A DNA stretch of 64,000 bases from Isoetes taiwanensis (GCA_021234155.1 JAJEKV010000034.1:3837491-3901490), one strand, 5' to 3'. Positions 11,293-23,567 are shown, numbered from the stretch's first letter. The notes: generated by a model not told the origin, from the sequence alone. Program-made: numbers and translations.

Positions 11293-11885
11293 TAGCATCG
11301 ATCCGAGCCATCGGATCGCCATTCAGGAAGGAACGAAAAACTATATAAGGCTATTTCCTCTTCGGACCGGTTATCGGCTTCTCCGGCGGCTCTTCTTCTA
11401 TTCGTTGCTTCCCTCCCTTCCCGCCTCGCTGCGTGGGGGCATGAGTTTGCTTTTCTCTAACATTCACGGGTGTTTTAGGGTTTTGTGTTGCTTGCGGGCT
11501 TCGCCTTATTACGGTCCTGCTATATTTTTGTGTTCGCCATCAACTCATCTCCTTCGGTTTTCGAGGCAATTGTTGGCGACCATTTCTCATTAGGGTTTTC
11601 CTCAAAACGAAAGAGCGAGGTTTTTTTTTATCTCGATGAGAAGTTGTCGCCATTACCCTTCTATATTGCCTGTGCACATTTCTTTTTACGGGGTAGCCCG
11701 ATATTGTTCCTATGGTCGGCTACCCCTCTCTATTCTTCGAAACATTGTATACTGCTGCTGTGATGAATGACAAGCCTATCTTTTAATCCTGGTAGTAATA
11801 CGCCTGCTTCTCTCTCTTTGTACTTGGGTCCCATAGGCCAGTTGGTCTCCGTGGACGATAAAATCATATTCTATTCTATTCTATA
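11293..11885 (+). mobile_element. Short LINE-type insertion with ATTCT tail
   Basis: The 593-bp insert lies between 29-bp direct repeats and ends in a pentanucleotide tail (ATTCT)n at about 11867-11884. Simple-repeat tails and long target duplications are typical of non-LTR retrotransposition. Just before the tail, CATAGGCC and GTCTCCGTGGACG recur in nearly the same arrangement at about 62850-62890. There they precede the (TTCC)n tail of a LINE fragment, so both belong to one 3'-end family. No reverse-transcriptase frame is present. The insert may be a 5'-truncated or internally deleted LINE, or a SINE-like partner using the same 3' end. Confidence 0.75.
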
Positions 11886-11914
11886 TTGTGTCTCTTGCGA
11901 GTCCTTTCCCAGAA
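11886..11914. repeat. Right copy of the 29-bp target-site duplication
   Basis: This matches 11264-11292 at 27 of 29 positions. The two differing bases indicate an insertion that is not very recent. Confidence 0.85.
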
Positions 11915-12365
11915 ATGACATTATACTTTGCAATGCGAAGGGTTTATACATTCTTGAAGTACAAAGGTTATGGTGTTTGTGTTTAGATACCTCTAATACA
12001 AGAAGTCTTTGACTACTTTTCACAATAGATTCCTTTAAAAATCTATTGCTATTTAAATTATAACAAAAATGAGTCTTATATGCAAACATTCATAAAATTT
12101 ATGAACATTGAAGGTCAAAGCCATCCTTGTTTAAAGAGGATCATATGATGCAAAATCTTCATGCGCAGAAGTAATTGCATATAAGAAATTACCACAGTGT
12201 GATTCTTTTATAAAAAAGTAAATAGAAACACAAATATTGAACTTACAACTTAGCGTAAACAAATAGTATTTTAATAAATCAACACTTTACATACTAACAC
12301 TTTACACTTTAAATAAGATATTTCTTTCTTTCCTTTTACTTGAAAGCTATTTTTTTTTTCAAGAT
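11915..12365. other. AT-rich spacer without gene
   Basis: No coding or RNA feature is recognised. The end of the stretch (about 12313-12360) begins the first of the three hairpin-bearing repeat units that follow. Confidence 0.4.
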
Positions 12366-12830
12366 GGATCACACCAAGCGAATAATACATATGCAACAAA
12401 AAGGGACACACTAAATTCGCATGGTGTGATCCACTTTCTTATTTGTTAACAAATTAAAATTGAACACAAGTACTCATTCCTATTCTATTCTATATATTTG
12501 TATCTAAAATGCTTTACCACTTTTAAGTACATAAGTCATTATCCCTTTTCAAAGAGCATATTCTTTTTCAAGAAGGATCACACCAAGCGAATAGTACATA
12601 TGCAACAAAAATGGAACACACTAAATTCGCATCGTGTGATCCATTTTCTTATTTGTTGTCAAATTAAAATTAAACACAAGTACCCCTTCTCATTTAATGC
12701 TTTACCACCCCAAGGGCATAAAGTTATTAGTCCTTTTCAAAGAGCATATCTTTTTTTAAGAAGGATCACATCAAGCGAATAATTCAATGCAAAAAAAATA
12801 GAACACAATTCATTTCGCATGGTGTGATAC
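12366..12830. repeat. Three tandem ~190-210 bp units each carrying an 18-bp-arm hairpin
   Basis: Hairpins lie at 12366-12432, 12575-12642 and 12763-12830. The left arm is GGATCACACCAAGCGAAT and the right arm ATTCGCATGGTGTGATCC, which pair at all but one position in the first copy. Loops are about 31 bp and AT-rich. Units also share flanks such as CTTTTCAAAGAGCATAT on the left and TTTCTTATTTGTT and ACACAAGTACCCCTTC on the right. They could be tandem remnants of a small fold-back element or an unrecognised small-RNA precursor. Nothing decides between these. Confidence 0.8.
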
Positions 12831-12877
12831 ACTTTCTTGCTTATAATCAAATTAAACTTAAACACAAGTACCCCTTC

Positions 12878-13035
12878 CTATTTGCATCTAAAATACTTTA
12901 CCAACTCTAGTCCTATCCTCCTATATTATTATATTTCTAATATAATAAGAAAATAGCTATTTGCATCTAAAATACTTTACCAACTCTAGTCCTATCCTCC
13001 TATATTATTATATTTCTAATATAATAAGAAAATAG
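12878..13035. repeat. Perfect 79-bp tandem duplication
   Basis: Bases 12878-12956 and 12957-13035 appear identical. Each contains an AT-rich inverted repeat (TATTATATTTCTAATATAATA). Complete identity in an otherwise decayed region points to a very recent duplication, or to an assembly artefact. Confidence 0.85.
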
Positions 13036-13242
13036 CGTCTGTCTGTGAGTGAGTCTGTATGTCACGCCCATCCGACGGTGGAGGAGGCGCCACGTGGCGC
13101 GATCTTGGCCCTCCGTGGGCCTTGGCCTCTCAAAAGCTCCCAAGTTTGGTGGACAAAATTTTTCTGGTTTACCACAGACTTGAACCCTGGACATTGCCCC
13201 CCCAAGCCCCCCACCCTTACCACTAGACCAACCAGTCCTTTC
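13036..13242 (-). mobile_element. tRNA-derived SINE-like unit
   Basis: Read on the minus strand, the unit has an RNA polymerase III A box TGGTCTAGTGG (13220-13230) and a B box GGTTCAAGTCT (13176-13186) in tRNA-like spacing, near the head of the unit. A GC-rich body follows. Intact tRNA folding is not seen (the region between the boxes is G-rich and long), so this is not a functional tRNA gene. The boundaries are approximate, and the left end abuts the 79-bp tandem duplication. Confidence 0.5.
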
Positions 13243-13309
13243 TTGAAAGAATAGGAAGTCCATGTTTAATTAAGGCTGGAAACTAATTAATTAAAGATAC
13301 TCTAGGATG

Positions 13310-13990
13310 TTCTAGACTGTTCTAGAATCTTTTGGAATGTCCTAGAATGTCATGAGTAAGCACCTCAGTCTAAAAATAGAAAGTTTCAAATCTAAAATAG
13401 AAGTTTTTTTGAAACTTTGCAAATGCTCAAAATAGAATGTTGTGTAATGTTCTAAATGCTTATGGGTAAGCACCTCAGTCTAAAAATAGAAAGTTTCAGT
13501 CTAAAAATAGAAAGTTTTTTAAGTCTTTGTAAATGCTCAAAATAGAATGTTCTAGAATGTTTCAGATGCTCATGGGTATGCTTCTCATCCTAAAAATAGA
13601 AAGTTTCAATCTAAAAATAGAAAGTTTTTTGAAACTTTACAAATGCTCAAAATAGAATGTCATGGAATGTTGCGGATGCTATGGGTAAACACCCTAAACC
13701 AAAAATAGAAAGTAGAATATTCGGAATGTTGCGATGCTCAAGGGTAAGCACCTCAGTCTAAAATAGAAAGTTTAGTCTAAAATAGAAAAGTTTGCTTAAA
13801 CTTTGTAAAAACTCAAATAGAATATCCTAGAATGTTTCAGATGCTCTAGGGTAAACACCTCAAGTCTAAAAATAGAAAATGCAATAGTCTATGCTAAAAC
13901 CTTGCAAAAACTCAAAATGGAATGTTCTAGAATGTTCCGGATGCTATAGGGCAACCACCAAAGTTTCTTGAAACCTTGCAAATGCTCAAA
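13310..13990. repeat. Degenerate ~110-118 bp minisatellite, about six units
   Basis: Units share AGAATGTTCTAGAATGTT, GATGCTCATGGGTAAGCACC, TCAGTCTAAAAATAGAAAGT (often doubled) and TTGAAACTTTGCAAATGCTC. Later units are shorter and more diverged. No coding function is seen. Confidence 0.75.
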
Positions 13991-14585
13991 ATAGAATATT
14001 CTGGAGGTGATACTTTGGAATTGGTAGTAAGTGTGATGGGTATGATGGGATGGGTGATACTTTAGAATTGACATACTTTAGAATTGGTAGTAGAGGTAGT
14101 ATGGGTATGATGGGTGTGTGTAAACTTCACATGGGTGATACTTTAGAATTGACATACTTTAGAATTGGTAGTAGATTGTGGCCTCATGGGAATGTGTGAG
14201 TATGCTACTCATGAATGATACTTTGTTGGTAATGAAATAGAGGGTTGAGCAGTATGTGGGAATAAAGGCTACTTGAAATGCCCTGAGTCTTGATAGATGT
14301 GAGTAAGATCCTCTAGGTGATACTTTGGAATTGGTAGTGTTCTCCTCATGAGTGATACTTTAGAATTGGTAGTAGGGCATGTGTGTATATGGACTTGCAT
14401 GGTAGTAGGTGTAAGTCCCCTTATGGATAATACTTTAGAATTAGTAATAGGTGTTGGGTGTAGATGTGCTATGGGTCCTCATGAGTGTATGTGTGAGTGG
14501 TAGCAAGTATGAATAAGAATGTCAAGTGTTCTGAAGTGTAGTATATGTGAGTAGGCTCCTCATAGGTGATACTTTGAAATTGATA
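13991..14585. repeat. Interspersed repeat of the GATACTTTAGAATTGGTAGT motif
   Basis: The motif GGTGATACTTTAGAATTGGT, or a one- to three-base variant, occurs about ten times. Examples begin near 14009, 14052, 14132, 14218, 14312, 14352, 14428 and 14565, and some copies carry an extra GACATACTTTAGAATTGG. Spacers are variable and GT-rich. The array grades into the GA tract on its right. Confidence 0.7.
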
Positions 14586-14935
14586 GCGGAGAGAAAGATA
14601 GAGAGAGGGGGAGAAATAGTGAGAGAGAGAGAGAGATAGGAGACAGAGAAGAACAAAAGAGGGGAGAGAGAGAGGAGAGAGAAGAGAGAGGGCAAACACA
14701 AAGAGAAGAGAAGAAAGAGGAGAGAAAGAGAGGAGAGGGAAAGAAGAGAATATATTGAAGGAGAAGAAGAGAGAGAGAGGAGAGAGAGAGACAAGAAAAT
14801 GGAGAGAGAAGAGAGAGGGAAGAGAGGGGGGAAAGAAAGAGAGAGAGGGGAAAAGGCAGAGAGGAGAGAGAAGACAAAAGGCGAAGAGAGGGAAAGAGAG
14901 AGAGGGAGGGACAAATAGATAGAGGAGGCGGAGGC
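14586..14935. repeat. GA-rich polypurine tract
   Basis: About 350 bp consist almost entirely of A and G on the plus strand, dominated by GAGAGA and GGGAGA. All three minus-strand frames read Ser/Leu/Pro-rich nonsense (up to 181 residues), which are not genes. Such tracts can form triplex or GAGA-factor-like binding sites. Nothing here shows that. Confidence 0.85.
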
Positions 14936-17900
14936 CGGGAGGGGTCACAAAGGGCAAAAGGAAAGGGCATCGCAGGGCCCAAAATTCCTGGAGGGGCCGG
15001 TAGAATGGGTGCAAAAGAAAAGGCCCGCCTAGCCATTTTCAAAGCAAACACTTTATCAATAAAATGAGTACGTCCACATATCCACATTTAACTTCAAACT
15101 AGAAGCGTGTACGATGCCCGCACGGTTAATCATGGACCTTATAAACTTGGATAAACATATAATGATATTTGTAGGTCGGGCAGTTAGCATTGTGCGAATG
15201 GGTAGACATAATGGTATTTGTAGGTGGAATAAAGAGATTAAAATGTAATGGTGTTCTTAGTTGTAGTGGAGCCCAAAATTGTGAAGAACTTAGATCAATT
15301 TAAGAAAGTCGAGCATTAACTATTCTCCACGGAACATGTAGGAATAATGGAATGCATTGGATGGAATAGGATAGATGGCATGGTTTGCATACAATTTATG
15401 GTGTTTGTTGGTGCTTGCAATGGTTTAGGATTTTGTGAAAGTTTGTAGATCTTAGTGTAATCAACACAATTGCGATTAGACTGTTGGTGGAATATTGGAG
15501 TGGGAAGTCGGGTTTTCGGAATTGAATCATCTTGAAAGGAGTAAATTTACTTGGAATAAATGTGGTCCCCGTGAGATTTAGAGTGATTCATAATAGATGT
15601 GTGGTTCTAGGTTTATGAATAACATATAGACCATGTGAATTACAAACTCGCATGGGATATGCCAAGAATCTCTTGCATAACCTTTTCAAAAATATAATCC
15701 CAAAGCATAAGTGAAATATTAAAGAGATTTTTCTGGATAAGTATGTGCAATTATGACTTATAATTGGAAGAAAGGGAAATCTTATATGTGCAATTTCGAT
15801 ATGGCTTGTTTACATAAACTTATGCTTGATTGCTGGTTGAAAACTTGTGGTGTCCCAAGCTAGCAATGACTACTTTATCATTTAAAAACTATGTGTATCT
15901 CAAGCATCCATTCTTTACACAGAACTTGTTGTAGACCCAAGATTTTCTCTAGAGAAATGAAATAGTTTATAGCAGTTATTCATGATGAAGCTCACAATAA
16001 ATTTTGGGGTGTAATTCAAGCACTCTTAGCAAGCCTGTCACTTCCAAATAGATAGGTACCAACTTGGTCATTACAAAATTATCTTTTACCCAGGCTTGGA
16101 AATTTGTGAAAACTCTAAATAACAATGGCAATGTAATGCCAAAGAAGAGAAAACGTTTAACAAATCTTCAAGGCCAACCAAATGTAGCATGGGATGGAAA
16201 CTAAAATGCAAGTGAATATTAATGCAAAAATCTATCATGTCTGCTAATAATGCTTCCAATAGTTTTTTCTGCCTTCAGAATATTTTCACCAACCGTGGAT
16301 AAACATAAAATTTGAGCGACATATATCCGGGTATGGTTATGCCAACTTTCAAGACTACAAAGCGACCCCAACACCATCCTCCATGGATTCTTCTAGCTTC
16401 CTCAAACATGAGAAATGGGGTTCAATAGATACATCGCCATTGAAGGATTTGTATATTTCTCCTTGTCATAACAATATAAGAATATCAGTTCAGCAATGCA
16501 ACAGAGACAATATCTATTTCAATTTTGAAAGGCAAAATTTTGTTAAAGCGAATTGCAACCACCACCGGGTAAAACGTCTTCAACGCAATAGCCTCAAAGA
16601 AGGAAATTTAGATAAAGAAGATGCCATATTAAGGCATAGAAATGTCCGAAGAATGAGGAATTGATTATGAGGAAAAAAAATAGAAAATGAAAAGGATAAA
16701 GAAGATACAAGAATAATGCATAGAAGTGCGGTCATTTCAAAAGGATGGAGAAGCAAGTAGAAAAAAAATAAAATGAAATAGAAAAGCTAAGTATAAAGGA
16801 GAAAAGCGGGGGCTCTGTCATATCTCACATAGCCGGATTATTATGCAATTTAGGCAATAAGAATAATACATTGAATCGGAATGTTGTTCGAGTCTCCTCA
16901 TAAGTTATCTCAGATCATTGGATGGGTTTACATCCCAAGGGTAACCCAACCACTTTTTCCCTCGCATTGGATAAGAGTTGGAGTATGCCCCACATTTGTT
17001 ACCGATACCTCCGGGGTATACGAGGATAGAGATAAAATTTCCTTTGGGACCAAGACCCCAATGACATTGATTTAAATCCGGGGAGGGTGTCGACCATGAC
17101 AAAAAGTATTACAACAACTTTCTAAGTGTGTACTTCATTAGAGCCTATATCATAGATTTGGATTAAATTAATGAATCCAACACAACAATTAGAGTTTACC
17201 TTCTATGATGAACAACACTCCTTAGAAATTGAAAGGGAAAAAAATATTTGAAGATAAACCTGCCTTCATATGTTCTCTTAGCAAATAGATGGAATCGATG
17301 CCATTGTCAAAACTTAGCTAGCTAAATATAGTTAAATTGTACCTAATAACAAAGAGCCGGGCTCACATGGCAATAGCCCAGATATTGATATGGGACATGA
17401 TCTTACCTATCGAAAATATGTTGTTGCAGAGCGCGTGCTTGATCTTTGAGAATAGGCAAAGGAATCACGGAAAAACAAACAATCGACTTAGGAATGATGT
17501 AATGATTATGTAATGATGTACATTATTATTATGTAATGATGTACATTATGTAATGATTTATGAGGCGATAATAAGTAGCACTTGGCTGTCATTCCATCTC
17601 AAATCATGATTGAAGTTGGAGTACATATTGTCTACATACTTACATGAGCAAGGTCCATATTTTGCACTTGGGTCCAGTTTATCATTCTATATGACGTATC
17701 GCACCCCTTAAAATGTGGAATCGTTCCAACCAATGTCTCTTGAATGCAAAATAAAGGCAATATCAAAGATATGATAAATACATTTTCATCTCAGGGACCT
17801 CAATCATCGAACTCTATCTGAAGGTAGATAAAGGTGCAAATTCTAGAGTTTTGATGCTTAACTTGTCTAAAAGTAAACTTTACTATCAGCTACCAAATTG

Positions 17901-20900
17901 TTTCTGCAACTTTGATAATTATATGTTTCTACTTTGATACTTATAAGTTCCTGCCTAATAACGTAAAGTCACGTGTAACAATAGCAAAAGAAGTAAAGTG
18001 TCTGATGCCTCTTCTTTTTCTCTTTTAATGCCTTAGGAACCAACTTTTCATATTAAGTTTCAGATGCTCATTTGGGTCAAGCTTTAACAGATCTCAGATA
18101 GCCATTTGTTTCATATTAAAATTCCAGATGGCATTTCATACTTAATATAAGCTAAGTTTTTATTCCTTGGCCACGCTCCTTTAGCAAGTGATGAAGCAGC
18201 ACATGACAACAATACATCCTTTTCAGATAGTGTTCAAGGTCTGAGGAATCTACACCTATCACAGATTGTCTTTATTTTTTGCATCTTTGATGACAGAAAT
18301 TATAAACATTTTTTGGACAGCTTGATCCACCTTCTTAACAACTAACTTAATATTAAATCTGGAAGTTGTGTCGTCTTTGCTTTCGAAAAAGTTTAGCATC
18401 TCATGTTTCATATTAGATAGTTTTGCATTCGCACAACAAATAAGAGATCTAAAATGGTCCGAATCCTTTTGACATAAGGAGAAATAGATTCTAGATGTAT
18501 GATTGAAGTTGTTTCTCTGAATGATCTTGTGAGTGCAGGTATATTGAGCCTTAAAAGCCATAGGTTCAAAGAATCCGAATGCACATGGTTGGCATGGAAA
18601 GGGCTGTTTTGGAACATCAGACAATACATGAACTGTTTCTATTATTTTCAAAAGCTCCTAAATTGGATTGATGGCCTTCCCTAAATATATGATGGGCAGT
18701 AGCATGAATAACCTTGCATGAATACATAATCCAAACAATATATGGTGAGAATGCATCTTCTAAGCACTCTAGTTATAGGTTGTAAAGTGTATATTGGTAC
18801 ATCTAGAACATGCAAAACGTACATGTGTACACTGGTGGAAGGTGTACCAGAATTAAACCTTGCAAATAAAACATACCAAGGCAAAAGATGTTGCATATGT
18901 TAAAGTCATGCATGATCTATCATGTAAGAGAACATACATAGGGAGAGGCTAGAGGAGGAAAGGGAGAGGCTTAACAAAGATTATCAAGGTCACTGCAGCA
19001 TTGACAATAGACAGATCCTTATCTTGGGACCTGCCCAAAGCAGTGTCATGATTTTTCAAACTTTGTTATAAGCTCTACTATGGTTTCTACCTTCCATTAT
19101 CCATAGCAACATATATTCTAAATCAAGTAATTCACTCTATAGACGAGCATCAAGGTTATGAGTTCATTACTGGGGAAACGGACATGCGGGGAGATACAAT
19201 TACATCAAGTAGCATTCGGCAAGAAGTTGCTTAAGGTATTTTGCGCCTTGGAAATGAGCCAATGTAATGGTCAAGTCAACATTGAGATATGCACCAACAA
19301 ACCATGGGAAGCTTACATGAAAAAAAGGCCATACTTTCTCTCCGTCCCACATCCTCACACATTAGTGATTGCTATTTTGCCAAATATATTGAGATTTGTA
19401 TTCCACGCGACACTTGCGAGAACAAACAGACCATTCCGGGTTAATATTTAGAAGATTCTCGCAAAGTGTAATGGTGGTTAAAAGAACGGATTTTATATCG
19501 GGGTATATCGGGGTAGACGTTGGCTAAAGGCGTTGACACTATCGGGTGCATGGTTCTTCTTCCACCATTATTTTAGACCAGTATCAAGGATAAATGCCAA
19601 AGTAAACTTCGGAGAGAGGGTTTGTTAGTAGGAGATCTTCACAAATCCGACCTCGCCGGATCTCATTTTGGTGCGGCATGATACGTGAGAACATGTACAT
19701 GAGGGCCTTTAAGAAGAAGCGAGAATTGAGGAATACTACCATAGGTTCAAAGCGTATGAAGGCGTAAAATAACTTCGATGCATGCATCAAACCTATAAGT
19801 TCTGATTCAACGCTGATCTAGCAAAAGATTTAACTTTGTGTGACCAATCCATTCAATTTGTGTCAAGAACTTGCAACATGGAAATAATCAATATGTGATG
19901 ATTGGACATGGTCAAGCGGGGTATAGGACATGGTTGCAAGAACTTACCATGATGTGCATGAAATCTTACAATTCTACCGCTCATTTTGAGCATCCAAAAC
20001 GTAAACATTCATGAGATTCAATGGAGACAAACGTTCAAGTCCTAAAAATTCCTCTATCTTTATGGAAAAACATGAAAGTGATGAAAGAAATCGTTGAAGA
20101 CTTTACCCTCACTTGAAAATAGTAAGTTGTAGGCCCAACAATGCAGATCGTTATGATCCCCGAATGTCAAACTCGATAGTCCTCTGCATGTTGAATTGCT
20201 AAAGAAGCTAAATGTGCTTGAGATCAAAAAAGCTCACAAACGTCGGATTTAAAGGCAACATAAGAGTTAAGTGATTTTCTTTTTTCTTAATATCCAGATT
20301 TAAAGGCAACTCCAAAGTCTAGAAGGTCTCCGGCAGCAGCGGCAAGTGAAAAACTCCCAACGATCCCGAATAAAAACGTCTTTAGTAACTTAGTCTTGGT
20401 TGCCCGATCAAACAATGCTACTATCTACTCACCTTCCAAAATCCGACCTAGCTGAGGAAAAGATTACACGGTAGCCTTAGTCCTAAGGCAAAGGAAGTCT
20501 GGAATAAGAATGAAGCTTCATTAGTATCATAAAAAGAAAATGATTGGGGGAAGATGAGACCCGGCTCGGCTTACCTTTGCAAGATTGGACCCGGATGAGG
20601 CGCCAAAAATGAGACCGGAGGCACCAAGAATGAAACCGAGGAGGAGTCAATGGAGATGCAATTTAGGTATAGTGCACCATGGCATTCAAACTTTGCTATT
20701 CAATTTTCGAGCTCATTCATTTTAAAGCCTTGGTTCGAGATCTCCAACTGGGGAATTTTTGCATTCAATTGACCCAACCCGAGTCCCTTAAAGGGGGACG
20801 GGACGGGGAAAAATTGGAAGAAGCATAGCGCCGCATCCGGCGTAACATCGGGCGTTCCACGGCACAAAACCCAACACCCTCACAAAATAAAAAAGAAGAT
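14936..20900. other. About 6 kb without recognisable gene
   Basis: The longest frame is 130 residues (18259-18651, minus), Cys- and Lys-containing and without a motif I know. A 93-residue frame at 16383-16664 and a 97-residue frame at 19158-19451 are likewise unrecognised. A small tandem repeat of TTATGTAATGATGTACA lies at about 17506-17560. I see no RNA genes, LTRs or terminal repeats in this stretch. Confidence 0.45.
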
Positions 20901-21359
20901 AAAGAGGTTGGTGATATGCATTGGTCATTCCAGAGTGTTTAGATTTCTATTCTCTTCAAGTTGCTCTCGTGGCTTAGAACACCTCAGACCTTGCTCTGCA
21001 TGTTGTTCCCTGTAGGTGGTCTGTGTGCAAAGATGATGTAATATTTGTGTCGTCACCGACCATCATGGTATCTTCAATAGACAATCTAATGAAATTTTTA
21101 TGAATAAAAAATTCAGGCCGACGACACTTTGTTTACGAGAGATAACATTTTCATTGGTTTTAGTTGTGCTCTTTATCTTCTCGACTCTCTAACCGAGAAA
21201 AGTAGACCCGTAATTTTCCTTAACATTTTTTTTTTTTTTCCACACAGGAAAACATGCATCTTCTAAAGGAATAATGTGGTTTGAAAAGTTTCCGCCGTCC
21301 TTTTCGTGTAAAATAACAGGGTTCCAAAAAAAAAGTGGGAATGGAATGAGGCCCACTTT

Positions 21360-21777
21360 GATTAAATCCGACTTCTAATTTCTGTATTGGTGTGCACTTG
21401 TTCTAATCGATCCGTAATAAGAGAAATAGCAGAAAGAGTAACCAGGGGTCAAAGAAGACTGCTTTACTCTTGGCTCTTGAATCTGATTCTAAGCAAGCTA
21501 TTTTTTTTTCCCTAGAGCTTCTGTTGATCTTGTCTAGTATCCTATTACTATTCCTAAACCCAATTCTTGGTGTATTATATTAAGGACTGCCAGCTCGAGG
21601 GAGGAGCTACTAGCGAAAGCTGATTGCCAGATAGATCTTACTGTCTTTATGTTCCAACCTGATATTGCTAGCTGAATGGCTCGGTTGGGTGGAGAGCTCT
21701 TTTGAGTAAGGTTTTGGCTACTAATTTGTGTAAAGGTTATTATATTTATTCAGGTATTCAGCGAAGATCGTAACATT
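21360..21777 (+). mobile_element. LTR fragment, copy 1, followed by primer-binding site
   Basis: The sequence 21360-21777 aligns with 23770-23952 joined to 25304-25537. Shared landmarks are GGTCAAAGAAGAC, CTCTTGGCTCTTGAATCTGA, CTATTACTATTC, GGAGAGCTCTTTTGA and TTGGCTACTAATTTGTGTAA. It ends in AACA and is followed by TTAGTATCAAAGCCAAGG, which resembles the TGGTATCAGAGC initiator-Met tRNA primer-binding site of plant LTR retrotransposons. No gag or pol coding follows. It is therefore the end of a non-coding or gutted LTR element. The left LTR boundary is not fixed. Confidence 0.6.
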
Positions 21778-23240
21778 TAGTATCAAAGCCAAGGTTCAAT
21801 TCCTCATGGCAACATTGGTGCGTTCCACATGCTTGAGGGCAAGCATCTCGAGGAGAGGGGGAATTGATATGGTCTATGGGATATGGGATAAAGCCGTGGA
21901 AAGGTTGGGGCCCATTGTATAATGATTTCCTTGAAGGATCCGCCCTTCTGGCATGTTGGCCCGCCCCAACCTTTTCAGGCTTTATCCCATACCCGATAGA
22001 CCATATCAATTCATCCCACTCCTCGAGATGCTTGCCCTCAAGCATGTGGAACTACACCAATGTTACCGGGAATTGAACCTTGGCTAAAATGTTACACTCT
22101 AGCACCTCTAATGATAATCAACACGCCAAAAGGTTAGGATCCTTCAAGGAAATCATTATCCAATTGGCCCCTAACTTTTAGACTTTATCCCATGCCCCAT
22201 AGACCATATCAATTCCTCCCCCTCCTCGAGATTCTTGCCCTCAAGCATGTGGCAAAACACTTAAAGCTGCTTCATGATCACGCCGACAATCATGACAATG
22301 GTTCCACTATCCAAAGTTCCAAAGAAAATTGAAATTGGCGGCTTTGATACCAATTGATACCATCTTCCACGAATACACAATAAACATAATAACTTTTATA
22401 AAATTAGTACCCAAAGCCTTACTCAAAAGAGCTCTCCACTCAACCGGGCCACTCATTTGTCGGATATATCCTTAAACCATATCAATTCCTTCCTTCTCTC
22501 GAAGCAAGCGGCCTCGAGTTGCATTAAATACAACTTTTAGATTCTCGTTAACATCCACTTTAATATGAAGATTATTAGCCTTCATGATTTTATGAACCAT
22601 TGACAATATTATAATTACATTAAGGCTACTCCCCTAACATAATATTATTATCAGCTTCGTGGTCACCTCACCTCCTCATGGCTTTCCACCTTGGTTCATG
22701 ATACCACTGTTCATGATTTTTTGTGTCTACCACCTACGTGGTTTTCACATACTAGTGGTTGCCACACTAATTCTTGGTTACCACCTACTCGTGGACCAAC
22801 TCAACTCGAGATCCCTACCTACTCGTGGGTCTCTTTCTGTTGTGATTACCACCTACTCATGGGTCACATTCACTTGTGATTACCAAATGTTACGCACTAG
22901 CACTTCTAGTAATAACCAACACACCAAAAGGGCGGATCCTTAAAGGAAATCGTCATCCAATGGTCAAAAATCTTTTAAGGATTTATCCCATACCCCATAG
23001 ACCATATCAATTCCTCCCCCTCCTTAAGATGCATGCCCTCAAGCATGTGAAACAAACCCAATGTTGCCACGAGGAATTGAACCTTGGCTCTGATACTAAA
23101 TGTTACGCACTAGCACTTCTAGTTTTAACCAACTCACCAAATGGGCGAATCCTTCAAGGAAATCATTATCCAATGGGCCATAACCTTTCTAGGTTTTATC
23201 CCATACCCCATAGACCATATCAATTCCTCTCTCCACGAGT
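21778..23240. repeat. Repeated and inverted fragments of an LTR-element leader
   Basis: A leader segment containing CCAAGGTTCAATTCC, CATGCTTGAGGGCAAGCAT, GGAATTGATATGGTCTATGG and GGATCCTTCAAGG occurs in plus orientation at about 21785-21900. In minus orientation it recurs at about 21955-22090, 22130-22255, 22930-23090 and 23140-23230. Several copies are followed by TGTTACGCACTAGCAC. CATGCTTGAGGGCAAGCAT is itself a near-perfect palindrome. The head-to-head and tandem arrangement shows repeated rearrangement of one LTR element. Confidence 0.65.
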
Positions 23241-23567
23241 AGCTAGTAACCAAGAATTAGTGGCCCATGTGTAGGTGGCAACCACTAGTACGTGAAAACC
23301 ACGAGTAGGTGGTAGACAAAAAAATCACGAATAGGTGGTATCATGAACCAAGGTGGAAGCCACGAGGACGTGGTGACCACGGGCTGATAATAATGTTATG
23401 TTAGGGGAGTAGCCTTAACAGGATTATAATATTGTCAATGGTTCATAAAATTGTGGAGGCTAATAATCTTCATATTAAAGTGGATGTTAACGAACACGAA
23501 AGTTGTATTCAATGCAAAGGAGGTCGATTATACTTCCGAAAGGAAGGAATTGATATGGTTTAAGGTT
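22472..23567. repeat. Large inverted repeat, arms about 325-335 bp
   Basis: The left arm 22472-22797 and right arm 23235-23567 are reverse complements with scattered differences. Both contain CCATATCAATTCCTTCC, TTAACATCCACTTTAATATG and ACTAGTGGTTGCCAC in the same order when one is inverted. The roughly 440-bp loop holds two leader copies. The arms carry repeated CCACCTACTCGTGG motifs, which are themselves partly palindromic. A transcript through this block would form a long hairpin. Confidence 0.75.

Noticed and set aside
14469-15087. Three long overlapping minus-strand frames of 130-181 residues.
   Set aside because: They are Ser/Leu/Pro-rich readings of a polypurine tract that lacks stop codons by composition.
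18259-18651. 130-residue minus-strand frame as a gene.
   Set aside because: No recognisable motif, no neighbouring exon structure, and a length possible by chance in AT-rich plant DNA.
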